From contig SAAB01000004.1 in the NCBI GenBank assembly GCA_009929615.1, positions 1-64,000 on the forward strand: DNA of 64,000 nt, in the 5' to 3' direction. The number at the start of each line of letters is the position of its first letter. Within the stretch, counting starts at the first letter, position 1. The notes beneath the pieces are model-generated. The model did not search any database and was not told the DNA's origin. It was given only the letters and a program-made list of their open reading frames with translations. Shown piece by piece: positions 25,179-33,791 of this stretch. The position numbers were made by a program, and so were the translations under genes. The stretch is from Clostridia bacterium. Lineage in GTDB: Bacteria > Bacillota > Clostridia > Lachnospirales > Lachnospiraceae.

Positions 25179-26777
25179 ATGAAACAAAAGTCATTATATA
25201 TTGCTATTGTTCTGGCACTTCATTGTGCTGTAGCCGTGGCAGATAACTCAATCGATAGCACCCAAATTGACGAAGTTACTGTAAATGGTGATGGCAATAA
25301 CATTTCAGGGCTAACACCCTGTGCAACCCCATCAAACTGTAAATCACCACTCGGCAACTCAAGTGTTTCAGGGAATAACAACACAATTACTTCGTTAACA
25401 AACTATATTATTACCGGAAGCAATAATGACTTATCATTTAGTTACGACCCAAGCCAATTCTGGAATGACTACGCCAATAGTTTCAATGTTTACGGGAATA
25501 ATAATACTGGCACTGGTCTTTTTGATTTGAATCTGGTTGGGAGTGACAATAAAGTTCTAGGACAAAACCTTGCCGTTATGGGTTATAGCAATAACGTTTC
25601 AGGAAGTGCATTGCAAGTAATAGGCTCTTATAACGAACTGGATATGGTAGGTATGGGAGCAATTCTTGGTTCCAGAAACACTGCTACTAATTACGCTGGT
25701 TCTATAATGGGTACATTCAATACGGTGAGTGGTGGTTCCTACGCTTTGACTATCGGTTCCTTAAACAATATTACAGCTGCACCGATTAATGACCCCTCTG
25801 CTGTTTTTAAATTTGGCAACATCACAATCGGCACAATTAATACCATTGATTCCGACGAATCGATCGTGCTTGGCAACTACAATACTGTATCCGATGATAA
25901 CGCAATTGTTATTGGTAATTATGCTTCTGCTTCAAATGGAGGTATTTCCATTGGGAACGGTTCATTCTCCAATAGTGCTGATACCGTATCGTTTGGTTCA
26001 GCTACGGTACAAAGAACACTGACTAATGTTGCTGATGGTTCCAGCCGGTATGATGCGGTGAACTATGGTCAGCTCATGAATTCCGTTAGTTCACTTCAGG
26101 CGTACACTGATAGTGCCATCAGTTCGTACCTTTCATCCATTGGCTCTGGCTCTAACACAACGCCACCTACTACAGGCGGAAATAACAATAACGGTACGGA
26201 CGGCAGCGGGACAGGAAGTGGTACAGGGTCTGGTAGCAGTAACGACAATAGCCAGACTGCCACGGATACTAATACTTATACCGACGAGCGTGAAGTGTCG
26301 ATCAACGCTCGTACCGACAGTCTAATTGCAACTGAAAGCGCATCCCGAGTTGCTGGCGATGCTCAAACTCTTGTAAGTGCAAACAGTCATACGGATGCCC
26401 GTGAATCTGTCATCAACTCAAGGACTGATTTCCTTGTCGATACTGAGCGCCAGTCACGGATTGATGGTGACCGACAGACCTTGGCTTCAGCTAATAGCTA
26501 CACAAACCAGAAGTTCTCTGACCTTAAAAAGACGGTTGACCGTAATGATAAAAGAGCAAAAGCAGGCTCAGCAAGCGCAATTGCTATCGCTTCAATTCCC
26601 TTCCTCAATAACGTGTCGGGTTTTGGCATGGCGATGGGCGCGTACCGAGACCAGGGGGCAATTTCGGGAGGAGCGAATTACGCTATCAATGAAAAAGTAA
26701 ACGTCCGCTTTAGCATGTCGGCTGATACAGCCGGTGGTGTTGGAGCTGGTGCAGGATTTGCGGTTGGCTTCCAGTAA
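25179..26777 (+). CDS. YadA-type trimeric autotransporter adhesin
   Basis: This 532-residue protein has a signal peptide (cleavage after VAVA, about residue 21). The head (about 30-285) has 14 or so repeats with G-x-x-N pivots (GNNNTI, GSNND, GTFNTV, GNYNTV), the YadA head pattern. A neck follows (TLTNVADGSSRYDAVNYGQL, about 280-300), then a Gly/Ser/Asn linker (about 325-365) and a short coiled stalk with two related 40-residue segments. The C-terminal YadA anchor starts at SDLKKTVDRNDKRAKAGSAS and ends in Phe-Gln. Such proteins trimerise in the outer membrane and bind surfaces or cells. It sits alone between two terminators inside the tra region, so a role in mating-cell contact or biofilm is a reasonable inference. 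Confidence 0.9.
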   Translation: MKQKSLYIAIVLALHCAVAVADNSIDSTQIDEVTVNGDGNNISGLTPCATPSNCKSPLGNSSVSGNNNTITSLTNYIITGSNNDLSFSYDPSQFWNDYANSFNVYGNNNTGTGLFDLNLVGSDNKVLGQNLAVMGYSNNVSGSALQVIGSYNELDMVGMGAILGSRNTATNYAGSIMGTFNTVSGGSYALTIGSLNNITAAPINDPSAVFKFGNITIGTINTIDSDESIVLGNYNTVSDDNAIVIGNYASASNGGISIGNGSFSNSADTVSFGSATVQRTLTNVADGSSRYDAVNYGQLMNSVSSLQAYTDSAISSYLSSIGSGSNTTPPTTGGNNNNGTDGSGTGSGTGSGSSNDNSQTATDTNTYTDEREVSINARTDSLIATESASRVAGDAQTLVSANSHTDARESVINSRTDFLVDTERQSRIDGDRQTLASANSYTNQKFSDLKKTVDRNDKRAKAGSASAIAIASIPFLNNVSGFGMAMGAYRDQGAISGGANYAINEKVNVRFSMSADTAGGVGAGAGFAVGFQ

Positions 26778-26792
26778 TAATAAAGCATAAAT

Positions 26793-26802
26793 AAAAAGCC
26801 AC
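26793..26802 (+). terminator. Left half of a split terminator
   Basis: AAAAAGCCAC at 26793-26802 is the exact reverse complement of GTGGCTTTTT at 28253-28262. Removing the insertion sequence joins them into a terminator hairpin with a T-loop just after the adhesin gene. The insertion element now separates the two arms by 1.45 kb. Confidence 0.8.
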
Positions 26803-26859
26803 TTTTTTGAAGTGAACCCCGAAAGTTGGACATCCAACGATTAGGGGTTTTGCGTTTCA

Positions 26860-27375
26860 ATGGGCAGAAAAAAATACTCACCTGAATTCAAGCAGCAAGT
26901 CGTACTCCACTATCTGTTCAGCAGTGATGGTGCAAAGAAAACAGCGCGGTTGTTCGGCGTTGATCACGGAGCGGTCAGACGCTGGACTGAGCACTGGAAA
27001 GTGAATGGGATGGACAGTTTTACCATTCCTACCAGGGCTTACTCTGCCGAGTTTAAAGAGTCTGTCGTGCTCTGGATGCAGCAACACAACAAATCATCCC
27101 GGAAAGCTGCGGCGGAGTTTCGTATTGCAGCCGCTTGTACTGTCAGCAAATGGGAGCGTCTTTACCGTACTGGCGGTATCATTGCCCTACAGGATAAACC
27201 CAGAGGACGCCAGATGAAGTCAGGGAAGAACGAAACTTCAGATAAAGAACTTAATAATCCCCGTCCAGCGTTCCAGAACGCTGAGGAAGAACTTGAATAC
27301 CTGCGTGTTGAGAATGCCTACCTAAAAAAGCTTCAGGCCTTGATTCGGGAAAAGCAGAAGACAAAGCAAAAATAA
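26860..27375 (+). CDS. IS3-family transposase OrfA
   Basis: This 171-residue protein has two helix-turn-helix regions of the IS150/IS2 type (YSPEFKQQVVLHYL with GVDHGAVRRW; YSAEFKESVVLWMQ with AAACTVSKW), followed by a Leu-rich coiled segment near residues 140-165 (EEELEYLRVENAYLKKL). It binds the element ends. The slippery heptamer A AAA AAG at 27324-27330 lies in frame for a -1 shift into OrfB, giving the active fusion transposase. Confidence 0.92.
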   Translation: MGRKKYSPEFKQQVVLHYLFSSDGAKKTARLFGVDHGAVRRWTEHWKVNGMDSFTIPTRAYSAEFKESVVLWMQQHNKSSRKAAAEFRIAAACTVSKWERLYRTGGIIALQDKPRGRQMKSGKNETSDKELNNPRPAFQNAEEELEYLRVENAYLKKLQALIREKQKTKQK

Positions 27376-27383
27376 TTACCGAA

Positions 27384-28217
27384 TTGAGGCGAAACCATAA
27401 CCTGAGAATGCTGCTTCATATAGCAGGATTACCTCGCAGCACGTACTACTGGCATGTCAAAGCAGATAGCCGTGGAGAGCGCTATGAGGGCGAACAGCAA
27501 AGAATAGCCGCACTGTTCCACTATCATAAAGGACGATATGGTTACCGGCGCATTACCCTGGCGTTGCGTAATGAAGGCTATGGCATTAATCATAAAACAG
27601 TACGGAAACTGATGCGCAAGATGGGGCTGGCCTCATGCCTGAGAAGCAAAAAGTATCAGTCATACAAAGGCACCTACGGTAAAGTAGCGCCAAATACCCT
27701 TGCACGTGATTTTAAGGCCAGCAGTCCAAACCAGAAATGGGTCACGGATGTGACAGAGTTCAACGTAAAAGGGACAAAGCTGTATCTGTCACCAGTGCTT
27801 GATCTGTATAACAGCGAGATAATAGCCTGGAATATGACGACGCATCCGGGAATGAATCTGGTCGAAAACATGCTCAGCAAAGCCGTCAAGAGGCTGAAAC
27901 CGGGTGACAGACCGGTACTGCACTCTGATCAGGGTTGGCAGTATCAGATGGCACGGTATCAGGAGAAACTTAAAGCTAAAGGCATAGAACAAAGCATGTC
28001 GCGCAAAGGGAACTGTCTGGACAATGCAGTGATAGAAAATTTTTTTGGTCTGCTGAAAACAGAATGTTGGTACCACGAAGAGTTTGAAAATACAGACCAT
28101 CTACGAAAAACGGTGGAAGAGTATATCCACTACTACAACAACGAACGAATCAAGCTAAAACTAAACGGCCTGAGTCCGGTACAATACCGAACCCAGGCCA
28201 TGTCAGCCGCCAGTTAA
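27384..28217 (+). CDS. IS3-family transposase OrfB (DDE integrase core)
   Basis: This 277-residue rve-type catalytic part has the DDE triad in WVTDVTEF (about residue 115), VLHSDQGWQY (about 175) and NAVIENFFGLLKTE (about 211). It is open upstream in the -1 frame to the slippery site at 27324, so the true product is OrfAB (26860-28217). The HTH_21 region lies at the N-terminus (YYWHVKADSRGERYEG). No stop or frameshift damages the core. Confidence 0.93.
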   Translation: MRRNHNLRMLLHIAGLPRSTYYWHVKADSRGERYEGEQQRIAALFHYHKGRYGYRRITLALRNEGYGINHKTVRKLMRKMGLASCLRSKKYQSYKGTYGKVAPNTLARDFKASSPNQKWVTDVTEFNVKGTKLYLSPVLDLYNSEIIAWNMTTHPGMNLVENMLSKAVKRLKPGDRPVLHSDQGWQYQMARYQEKLKAKGIEQSMSRKGNCLDNAVIENFFGLLKTECWYHEEFENTDHLRKTVEEYIHYYNNERIKLKLNGLSPVQYRTQAMSAAS

Positions 28218-28252
28218 GAACGTGTCCAATATATGGGGTTCACTTCATTTTT

Positions 28253-28262
28253 GTGGCTTTTT
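28253..28262 (+). terminator. Right half of the split terminator
   Basis: GTGGCTTTTT, complement of 26793-26802. With the insertion present, this half alone cannot form the hairpin. The following stretch to 28401 carries the dsbC leader, with no gene. Confidence 0.75.
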
Positions 28263-28401
28263 ATTTGGACTAATTGAGTAATTAAAACCGATATTAACAT
28301 TTCATCACTTCCTTTTTTTGGGGACAGTTTGCAGCCCTTTTCCCTGCGGCAAAATAAATCAATATGTGAAAATGAAACCTCTCTCATTTGGAGCGGTTAC
28401 T

Positions 28402-29166
28402 ATGAACTTTATCAAACATGTCGCGACTGCGGCACTTTTGGTGGCACTTTCTGCATCAGCTTCTGTATTCGCCGATACAGTAAAAACAAACACCGGGAAT
28501 ATCGATACGATTTTCAATGAAAAAGCGTTCAAGAACATTCCTCAGAATTCGCAGGAAGTAAAACGTTTTGTCGTCCCTACTAACGGCATCATCGCACTAG
28601 AGATTGATGGGAAAGTTAATTTGCTGTCTTCTAATGGCCGCTTCGTTATACAGGGAACGCTCTATGACACATGGGCTAAAAAGCCTCTGACCACCATGAG
28701 CGAAATAACCAAGAACGCCAGCATCATTCCGATGAAAGAGCTGAACCTAAATATCGCGGACTTGCGCCCAGCCGTATGGGGCGATGGGCCTAAAAAGGTC
28801 ATGATATTTACCGCACCTGGTTGTGAAGCCTGTGCAGCCCCACTTTCAGCACTTGCTGACCTCGACCCGAAAGAATTCACCGTTAGCGTTCTGTCGCTCG
28901 GAGCTCTGGGCCCGGCAAGCCAGCAGCGAAATATTGAATTGTATTGTGCATCCGACCGCTACCGCGCAGACCGCGCAATTATCAGCGGAAATTCCACTCA
29001 GAAATTCGACCAGGTAAAGAACTGCGATATGCAGGCTCTGGCTCGACGTGAAGTTACGGCTCAGATACTAGGTGTCAGCATGATCCCTTTCATTGTGCGT
29101 GATGACGGCTCCTACGTACTCGGCTCACCAAAACAAGGCCTCAAAAACTTTATCGAGAACAAGTAA
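28402..29166 (+). CDS. dsbC: DsbC-like disulphide isomerase
   Basis: This 254-residue protein has a signal peptide (cleavage after VFA, residue 24). The N-terminal part has the DsbC/DsbG dimerisation pattern (EIDGKVNLLSSNGRFVIQGTLYD). A thioredoxin domain carries the active site CEAC (141-144) and the cis-Pro in VSMIPFIVRDDG. It sits directly before traC, the place dsbC holds in R27, SXT and IncA/C systems, and would reshuffle disulphides in TraU/TraH/TraN. GGAG precedes the ATG at 28402. A longer in-frame start lacks a site and would place extra residues before a good signal peptide. Confidence 0.88.
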   Translation: MNFIKHVATAALLVALSASASVFADTVKTNTGNIDTIFNEKAFKNIPQNSQEVKRFVVPTNGIIALEIDGKVNLLSSNGRFVIQGTLYDTWAKKPLTTMSEITKNASIIPMKELNLNIADLRPAVWGDGPKKVMIFTAPGCEACAAPLSALADLDPKEFTVSVLSLGALGPASQQRNIELYCASDRYRADRAIISGNSTQKFDQVKNCDMQALARREVTAQILGVSMIPFIVRDDGSYVLGSPKQGLKNFIENK

Positions 29167-29193
29167 CACTTTCTTGGGAATCCTGGAGGCATT

Positions 29194-31680
29194 ATGAGTG
29201 AATCTTTAATTTTTCAGCGACTCAAAAACCTGAAGCGTTTTTCTGACTTGTGTCCTGTACGTGCATATGACGAATCCAATCATTTGTTTATGTGCGACAA
29301 CAAATATGTTGGTTTCGGATTTGTTTGTCGTCCCTTAAGCGGGACAACCGGCAAGGAGATGACTAACCTTCAAACGTTGCTGTCTTCCAACTTCCCCGCC
29401 AAAACTATCGTTCAGTTTGACCTGGTTGCAAGCCCAAACATCGTACAGAAAATTAACCGGATGGACGTATTGCGTATGGATTGCCGGGACGCAATCCTGC
29501 GTAACGCAATTTATAACCGCTCTAAATTCCTTTTGAAAAGCACCGAAACGCCGATGAAGCGAACCGGGACTCGCGTCCGAAATTGTGTGCTTCTCATTAC
29601 AGTAAAAATTCCGATCAAATATAACTATGAAATGCGTGAAGAAGAATTCAATCACGTTAACGAGCTGCGGAATGTGTTCGAAACGACGCTGAGCATCACT
29701 GGTTTGTGTCCCGGTGCATTGACGCGTGAAAGTTACATCGATGTTCTGAGCTCCATTTGCAACCAGGGTGAAAGCGCCTCCTGGAGAGACCGGACGCCGG
29801 TACAGCCACAAGAAGACAAGTACATTTCAGAACAGTTAGTCGACCACGATCGCATGTTTTTCATTAAGAAAGACTATTGCGGTTTTGGTGATCCGACAGA
29901 TTCCGAGCTTCGTGGAGAAGCACCTACACCGACAACGTTTGTGAAAACATTGAGTGCGCGAAAATTCCCGAAAAGATTCTTTCCCGGGCAAGCGCAATAC
30001 TTTCTCGGCGATATGATGAGTGGTGTTACTGGAATTAAATCATCCTGCATCATCTCAATGAGCCTGATTTTCTTTGATCAGCAAAGTGAAAAAACTAAAT
30101 TCACCTCGAAACGTAACTGGGTTGTTCAGCAAACCAGTGGCCCATTAATTAAGTGGGTTCCATCACTCATAAACTTGCGTGAGGGCTTCGATCTTCTTAG
30201 CGAAAAAGTTGATAACAACGACCCAATTTGCAAAGCCAAATTTACGGTATCAATCTTCTCTAACTCAAAAGATGGCGTGTTACGCGCTGCTCAGGAAGCT
30301 GCAAGTTATCTGAACACCTATCAGTTTAAGATGATCCCAGATACCTACTATGTTGCGCCAATTTTCCTGTCAGCTCTGCCAATGTTTAACGAAGCATCAG
30401 CAGAAAAGTCCATTGGCCGATATCGAACAATGGCACTCAGTGAAGCGATGGTACTTTCACCTCTCTATGCAGATTGGCAAGGTACAGACAAACCCGCCTT
30501 AATGCTGACATCGCGCTCTGGCCAGATCCAATCACTGGACTTGTTTGATTCTGATACTAACTATAACGCCTGTATCGCAGCTGAGTCGGGGTCGGGTAAG
30601 TCATTCCTGACAAACTACATTATCACCGCCTACAGAAGCCTCGGGGCTAAAGTCTGGTGTATTGATGTAGGTGACTCGTACAAAAATATCTGTGAGACCT
30701 ACCAGGGCGATTATCTCGACTTCAATCCCAAAACCAGGCCATGTCTTAACTTCTTCGAACTGATCGAAGACTATTTCGGTGAGTCTGAAGATGATGACTC
30801 CAGTGGCGGTGAAGAAGATCTGATCATCGGATTGTTATCGGTGATGGCAGCTCCTAAAGAAGGTCTGAATTCATTCGAAGAGTCTCGACTTAAACAACAT
30901 GTAGCTGATCTTGTCCGTGTACACAAGAAGCTGACCACCGTTGATATGGTTGCTGATTCACTGCTGAAAGATGAAGATAAAGACATTAAACGTATTGGCC
31001 ATCAGCTCTATCCGTTCACGAGTGCGGGCCAGTACGGGAAGTACTTTGTTGGTAAGAACAATATCGACTTCAAAAATCCGTTCACTGTACTTGAACTTTC
31101 CCGACTGGAAAGTTCAGAACACCTTAAACAGGTTGTCCTCCTTCAGCTGATTTATCAAATCCAGCAGGACATGTTCATGGGCGACCGTAGCCAGATGAAG
31201 CTGGTCATTATCGATGAGGCCTGGGCATTGTTATCAGGAAATATCGGGGCGTTCATCGAGAAAGGTTATCGCCGGTTCCGTAAATATAACGGAGCTGCAA
31301 TTACCATCACCCAGTCTATCAACGATATTTACAAAGATAGTATCGGGAAATCGATCGCAGATAACTCAGCCTTTATGCTCTTGCTGGGGCAAAGTGAATC
31401 CGCAGTGAACGAAGCTGAAGCAAATAAACGTCTGGCGCTGGACGAGGCTGGTTACCGGTTCCTTAAAACCGTTCGTTCCACGAAAGGTGTCTACTCAGAA
31501 ATCTTTGTCATTTCTAAAGCGGGCCAGGGTATTTGCAGACTTGTGGTTGACCCATTCAGCTTACTTCTCTATTCGACTGACCCGAAAGACGTTGCCGCGA
31601 TCAAAGACAGAAAGTCCCGGGGGATCAATACCGAAGAGGCTATCAACGAAATTCTGGTTGAGCGGGGGTTAGCCGCATGA
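29194..31680 (+). CDS. traC: TraC, VirB4-like conjugation ATPase
   Basis: This 828-residue protein is the pilus-assembly ATPase. Walker A is AESGSGKSFL near residue 465 and Walker B LVIIDEAWAL near 670, followed by the IEKGYRRFRKYNGAAITITQS region. The N-terminal VirB4/TraC domain is complete. Length is close to F TraC (875). GGAGG precedes the ATG and the gene overlaps the next by 4 bases. Confidence 0.95.
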   Translation: MSESLIFQRLKNLKRFSDLCPVRAYDESNHLFMCDNKYVGFGFVCRPLSGTTGKEMTNLQTLLSSNFPAKTIVQFDLVASPNIVQKINRMDVLRMDCRDAILRNAIYNRSKFLLKSTETPMKRTGTRVRNCVLLITVKIPIKYNYEMREEEFNHVNELRNVFETTLSITGLCPGALTRESYIDVLSSICNQGESASWRDRTPVQPQEDKYISEQLVDHDRMFFIKKDYCGFGDPTDSELRGEAPTPTTFVKTLSARKFPKRFFPGQAQYFLGDMMSGVTGIKSSCIISMSLIFFDQQSEKTKFTSKRNWVVQQTSGPLIKWVPSLINLREGFDLLSEKVDNNDPICKAKFTVSIFSNSKDGVLRAAQEAASYLNTYQFKMIPDTYYVAPIFLSALPMFNEASAEKSIGRYRTMALSEAMVLSPLYADWQGTDKPALMLTSRSGQIQSLDLFDSDTNYNACIAAESGSGKSFLTNYIITAYRSLGAKVWCIDVGDSYKNICETYQGDYLDFNPKTRPCLNFFELIEDYFGESEDDDSSGGEEDLIIGLLSVMAAPKEGLNSFEESRLKQHVADLVRVHKKLTTVDMVADSLLKDEDKDIKRIGHQLYPFTSAGQYGKYFVGKNNIDFKNPFTVLELSRLESSEHLKQVVLLQLIYQIQQDMFMGDRSQMKLVIIDEAWALLSGNIGAFIEKGYRRFRKYNGAAITITQSINDIYKDSIGKSIADNSAFMLLLGQSESAVNEAEANKRLALDEAGYRFLKTVRSTKGVYSEIFVISKAGQGICRLVVDPFSLLLYSTDPKDVAAIKDRKSRGINTEEAINEILVERGLAA

Positions 31681-31949
31681 TTAAAACCGCTGCAATTGCG
31701 CTGCTTTTTGGTTTCATCGGAGCCGCCCTTTTTGGGCGGTTATTCCCACCAGCCTCGCCCTATGACTATGTTGCAGTCATCAACTTTATGGACGATAAAG
31801 GTCAACCGTTAGGTGAAGCCCAGTCAAGGCTGGTATTAGCCCGCGCTGAGAAACTGTCAGAGGCGGGGTATCTTGTGCTCAATGCCTCAGCCCTTTATAG
31901 CTACCCTACGGGGCTCAAGATCCCCCAGACCATCAACACTCAGCAATAG
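31677..31949 (+). CDS. TrbI-like small membrane protein
   Basis: This 90-residue protein has an N-terminal membrane segment (about 4-22) and a short periplasmic domain with the pattern of F TrbI: a FMDDKG..L strand, a helix rich in Arg/Leu, then YLVLNASAL. It lies between traC and the S26 peptidase, as trbI does in F-type operons. F TrbI is 128 residues, so this is short. TrbI affects pilus retraction. The call depends on context plus weak similarity. Confidence 0.55.
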   Translation: MIKTAAIALLFGFIGAALFGRLFPPASPYDYVAVINFMDDKGQPLGEAQSRLVLARAEKLSEAGYLVLNASALYSYPTGLKIPQTINTQQ

Positions 31950-31959
31950 CGGTGGGCGA

Positions 31960-32484
31960 ATGAATACACCCAAATCAGTATGGAGCTTAATATTTCGTAA
32001 AAAGCGAAGCTGGAGGCAACATATTGTTTTCAGCATCGTTGTTATTTTCTTAACCGCACCGCTGACGCTATACGTGCTTAACCGGTATGAGATTGGTATC
32101 GATCCACAAAATAACCAATGTCTTCCTCCGTACCGAATATATCTCGTCGATAAAATGGACAAATCAATCGTCAAAGGGAAAATTTACGCCTTTCATTCTG
32201 AGCTAATGCAACCATATGGCAAAGGGCTGAAAATTGTTGATGGCATTGCGGGAGACACAGTCTCCGTTGATCCCGAAGAGACTGCAATTAACGGCTCTAT
32301 GGTCGGTGAGGGACTGGCATTAGCAGCAGAATCTGGCCATACCGAACAGGAGCTAACGCGTAGTGGTGTCGTACCGAATGGTCGCCTGTGGATGATGGGG
32401 CGCACCAGATACAGTTTTGATTCCAGGTACTGGGGATCATTAGACGAGTCACAAATTATAGGCCGAGCGTATCCATTATGGTAA
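31960..32484 (+). CDS. trhF: TrhF/TraF-like S26 peptidase with Cys at the serine position
   Basis: This 174-residue protein has an N-terminal membrane segment (about 20-40). The S26 second box is present (KIVDGIAGDTVSV, with Lys where LepB has its catalytic Lys), as is the last box (SFDSRYWGSL). At the nucleophile box it reads NQCLPPYRIYLV, so Cys stands where Ser is expected. It may therefore be a thiol variant or an inactive scaffold. I set the start at 31960, just after the trbI-like stop; an earlier frame lies inside that gene. It overlaps traW by 7 bases. In R27 and SXT, TrhF is needed for transfer. Confidence 0.8.
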   Translation: MNTPKSVWSLIFRKKRSWRQHIVFSIVVIFLTAPLTLYVLNRYEIGIDPQNNQCLPPYRIYLVDKMDKSIVKGKIYAFHSELMQPYGKGLKIVDGIAGDTVSVDPEETAINGSMVGEGLALAAESGHTEQELTRSGVVPNGRLWMMGRTRYSFDSRYWGSLDESQIIGRAYPLW

Positions 32485-33791
32485 AAAAAACACCTTTTCG
32501 ACTTTCGATATTGGCATTTGTAACCGCTGTTGTTTTCACTCCAGTCTGGGCCGAAAACACTGGTATCTATTTAAGTGATCTGCCGTCAAGACCGGTATCC
32601 AACTTAGATAATATTCCGACAAGACCGGCTAATAACTACTCAGTCACTGACATTCAAAAAGCTAAGCGTCAATTATCTGCAACTGAAATGAAAGATATTG
32701 ACAGTCTCATAAAAGCGGCTCGTGATAATCAAAATGCCACTGCCGACCGCGCTACTGACACGGTTAAAGATAATCGAAAAATGATGGGTGAAATGCCCGA
32801 GTATAAAAATACAGATGAACTAGTCGATGATGCGGTAAGAGGAGCGTTAGCAAAGTCTGATATGACTAACGAGAAACAAAATAAGCCAGCCGGTGATTTT
32901 ATTTATATTCTCGTCTCCGCGTCTCTCAGCGATGCTGAAATCACCGACATTCTCAAGTTATACGATGGACGCACGGATATCGCTCTGGTTGTCCAGGGGG
33001 CAAAAGATAAAAAGAACCTGCTTGATGAACTTACCCACTGGCAGAAACTTTCCTTCGACTCCAAGTCTTCTCTGGCCGTAAACCTCGATCCAACTGTATT
33101 CAAAAACTACAACGTTAGTTCTGTACCGACCATTATCCATGAAAAAGATGGTGAGCTGGTGGCCAGGGTGACAGGCATCTATGACATCGCGTACCTGAAA
33201 GACAAGACCGGCGACCTTGGTGTGGCCGGGCCCGCTGTTGGGGTCGTAGAGAAGAACCTTATTGATGAACTACAGGAGAGTGTCGCTAAACTCGATTTTG
33301 ATGGCATGAAGAAAAAGGCCATTGATAACTACTGGCCCCGCCAGGTTTTCCAGGAATTCCCGGAAGCGACAAAGCGAGCTACCAGAACCATCGATCCGAC
33401 GGTCATTATCCCTCAAAACATTACTTCACCTAACGGCGATATCGTTGCAAAACGGGGGCGATTTAACCCGCTAACTGTGATGCCATTTACCATCAAGCTA
33501 ATCTTTTTCGATGCACGTGAAGAATGGCAACGCCAGTTCGCCAGGTATCAGTTTGAACATACACCAGCCTCCCTCACGCCAATACTGGTCACGACAAACG
33601 TGTATGGTGATGGCTGGCAGACCTTCCGTGACACCAAGAAAGAATACGGTGACTTCGCAAGGCTATACATGATTCAGCCAGGCATGGCCGAACATTATGG
33701 TTTGATAAACGTGCCCAGCGTTGTGACAGCCGACAGTAAGCGATTCATTAATGATGAATATTCACGCAAAGATTTTGAGGAGCTGAAATGA
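32478..33791 (+). CDS. traW: TrbC-TraW fusion protein, pilus assembly
   Basis: This 437-residue periplasmic protein has a signal peptide (after VWA, about residue 25). A central F-type TrbC domain (about 135-265, FIYILVSASLSDAEITDIL) is followed by a C-terminal TraW-type domain (about 305-430: RTIDPTVIIPQNITSPNGDIV... NPLTVMPFTIKLIFFDAREEW). F has these as separate trbC and traW genes; the fused form is usual in SXT, IncA/C and R27-type systems. TraW and TrbC interact during pilus assembly, so the fusion fixes their ratio. It overlaps traU by 4 bases. Confidence 0.88.
   Translation: MVKKTPFRLSILAFVTAVVFTPVWAENTGIYLSDLPSRPVSNLDNIPTRPANNYSVTDIQKAKRQLSATEMKDIDSLIKAARDNQNATADRATDTVKDNRKMMGEMPEYKNTDELVDDAVRGALAKSDMTNEKQNKPAGDFIYILVSASLSDAEITDILKLYDGRTDIALVVQGAKDKKNLLDELTHWQKLSFDSKSSLAVNLDPTVFKNYNVSSVPTIIHEKDGELVARVTGIYDIAYLKDKTGDLGVAGPAVGVVEKNLIDELQESVAKLDFDGMKKKAIDNYWPRQVFQEFPEATKRATRTIDPTVIIPQNITSPNGDIVAKRGRFNPLTVMPFTIKLIFFDAREEWQRQFARYQFEHTPASLTPILVTTNVYGDGWQTFRDTKKEYGDFARLYMIQPGMAEHYGLINVPSVVTADSKRFINDEYSRKDFEELK

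Larger units (their letters stand above)
26808..28247 (+). mobile_element. IS3-family insertion sequence, IS150-like
   Basis: The 1440-bp element is bounded by imperfect 25-bp inverted repeats: TGAAGTGAACCCC at the left end and its complement at the right end, with TTGGACA inside both. It encodes orfA and orfB with a -1 slippery site. Five Ts flank each end; a 3-5-bp target duplication is hidden in the T-run. It sits in the loop of the adhesin terminator. Both genes and both ends look intact, so it is probably recent and active. Confidence 0.92.

Noticed and set aside
29335..29811. 158-codon minus-strand ORF within traC
   Set aside because: It is antisense to the conserved TraC N-terminal domain and is a shadow frame.
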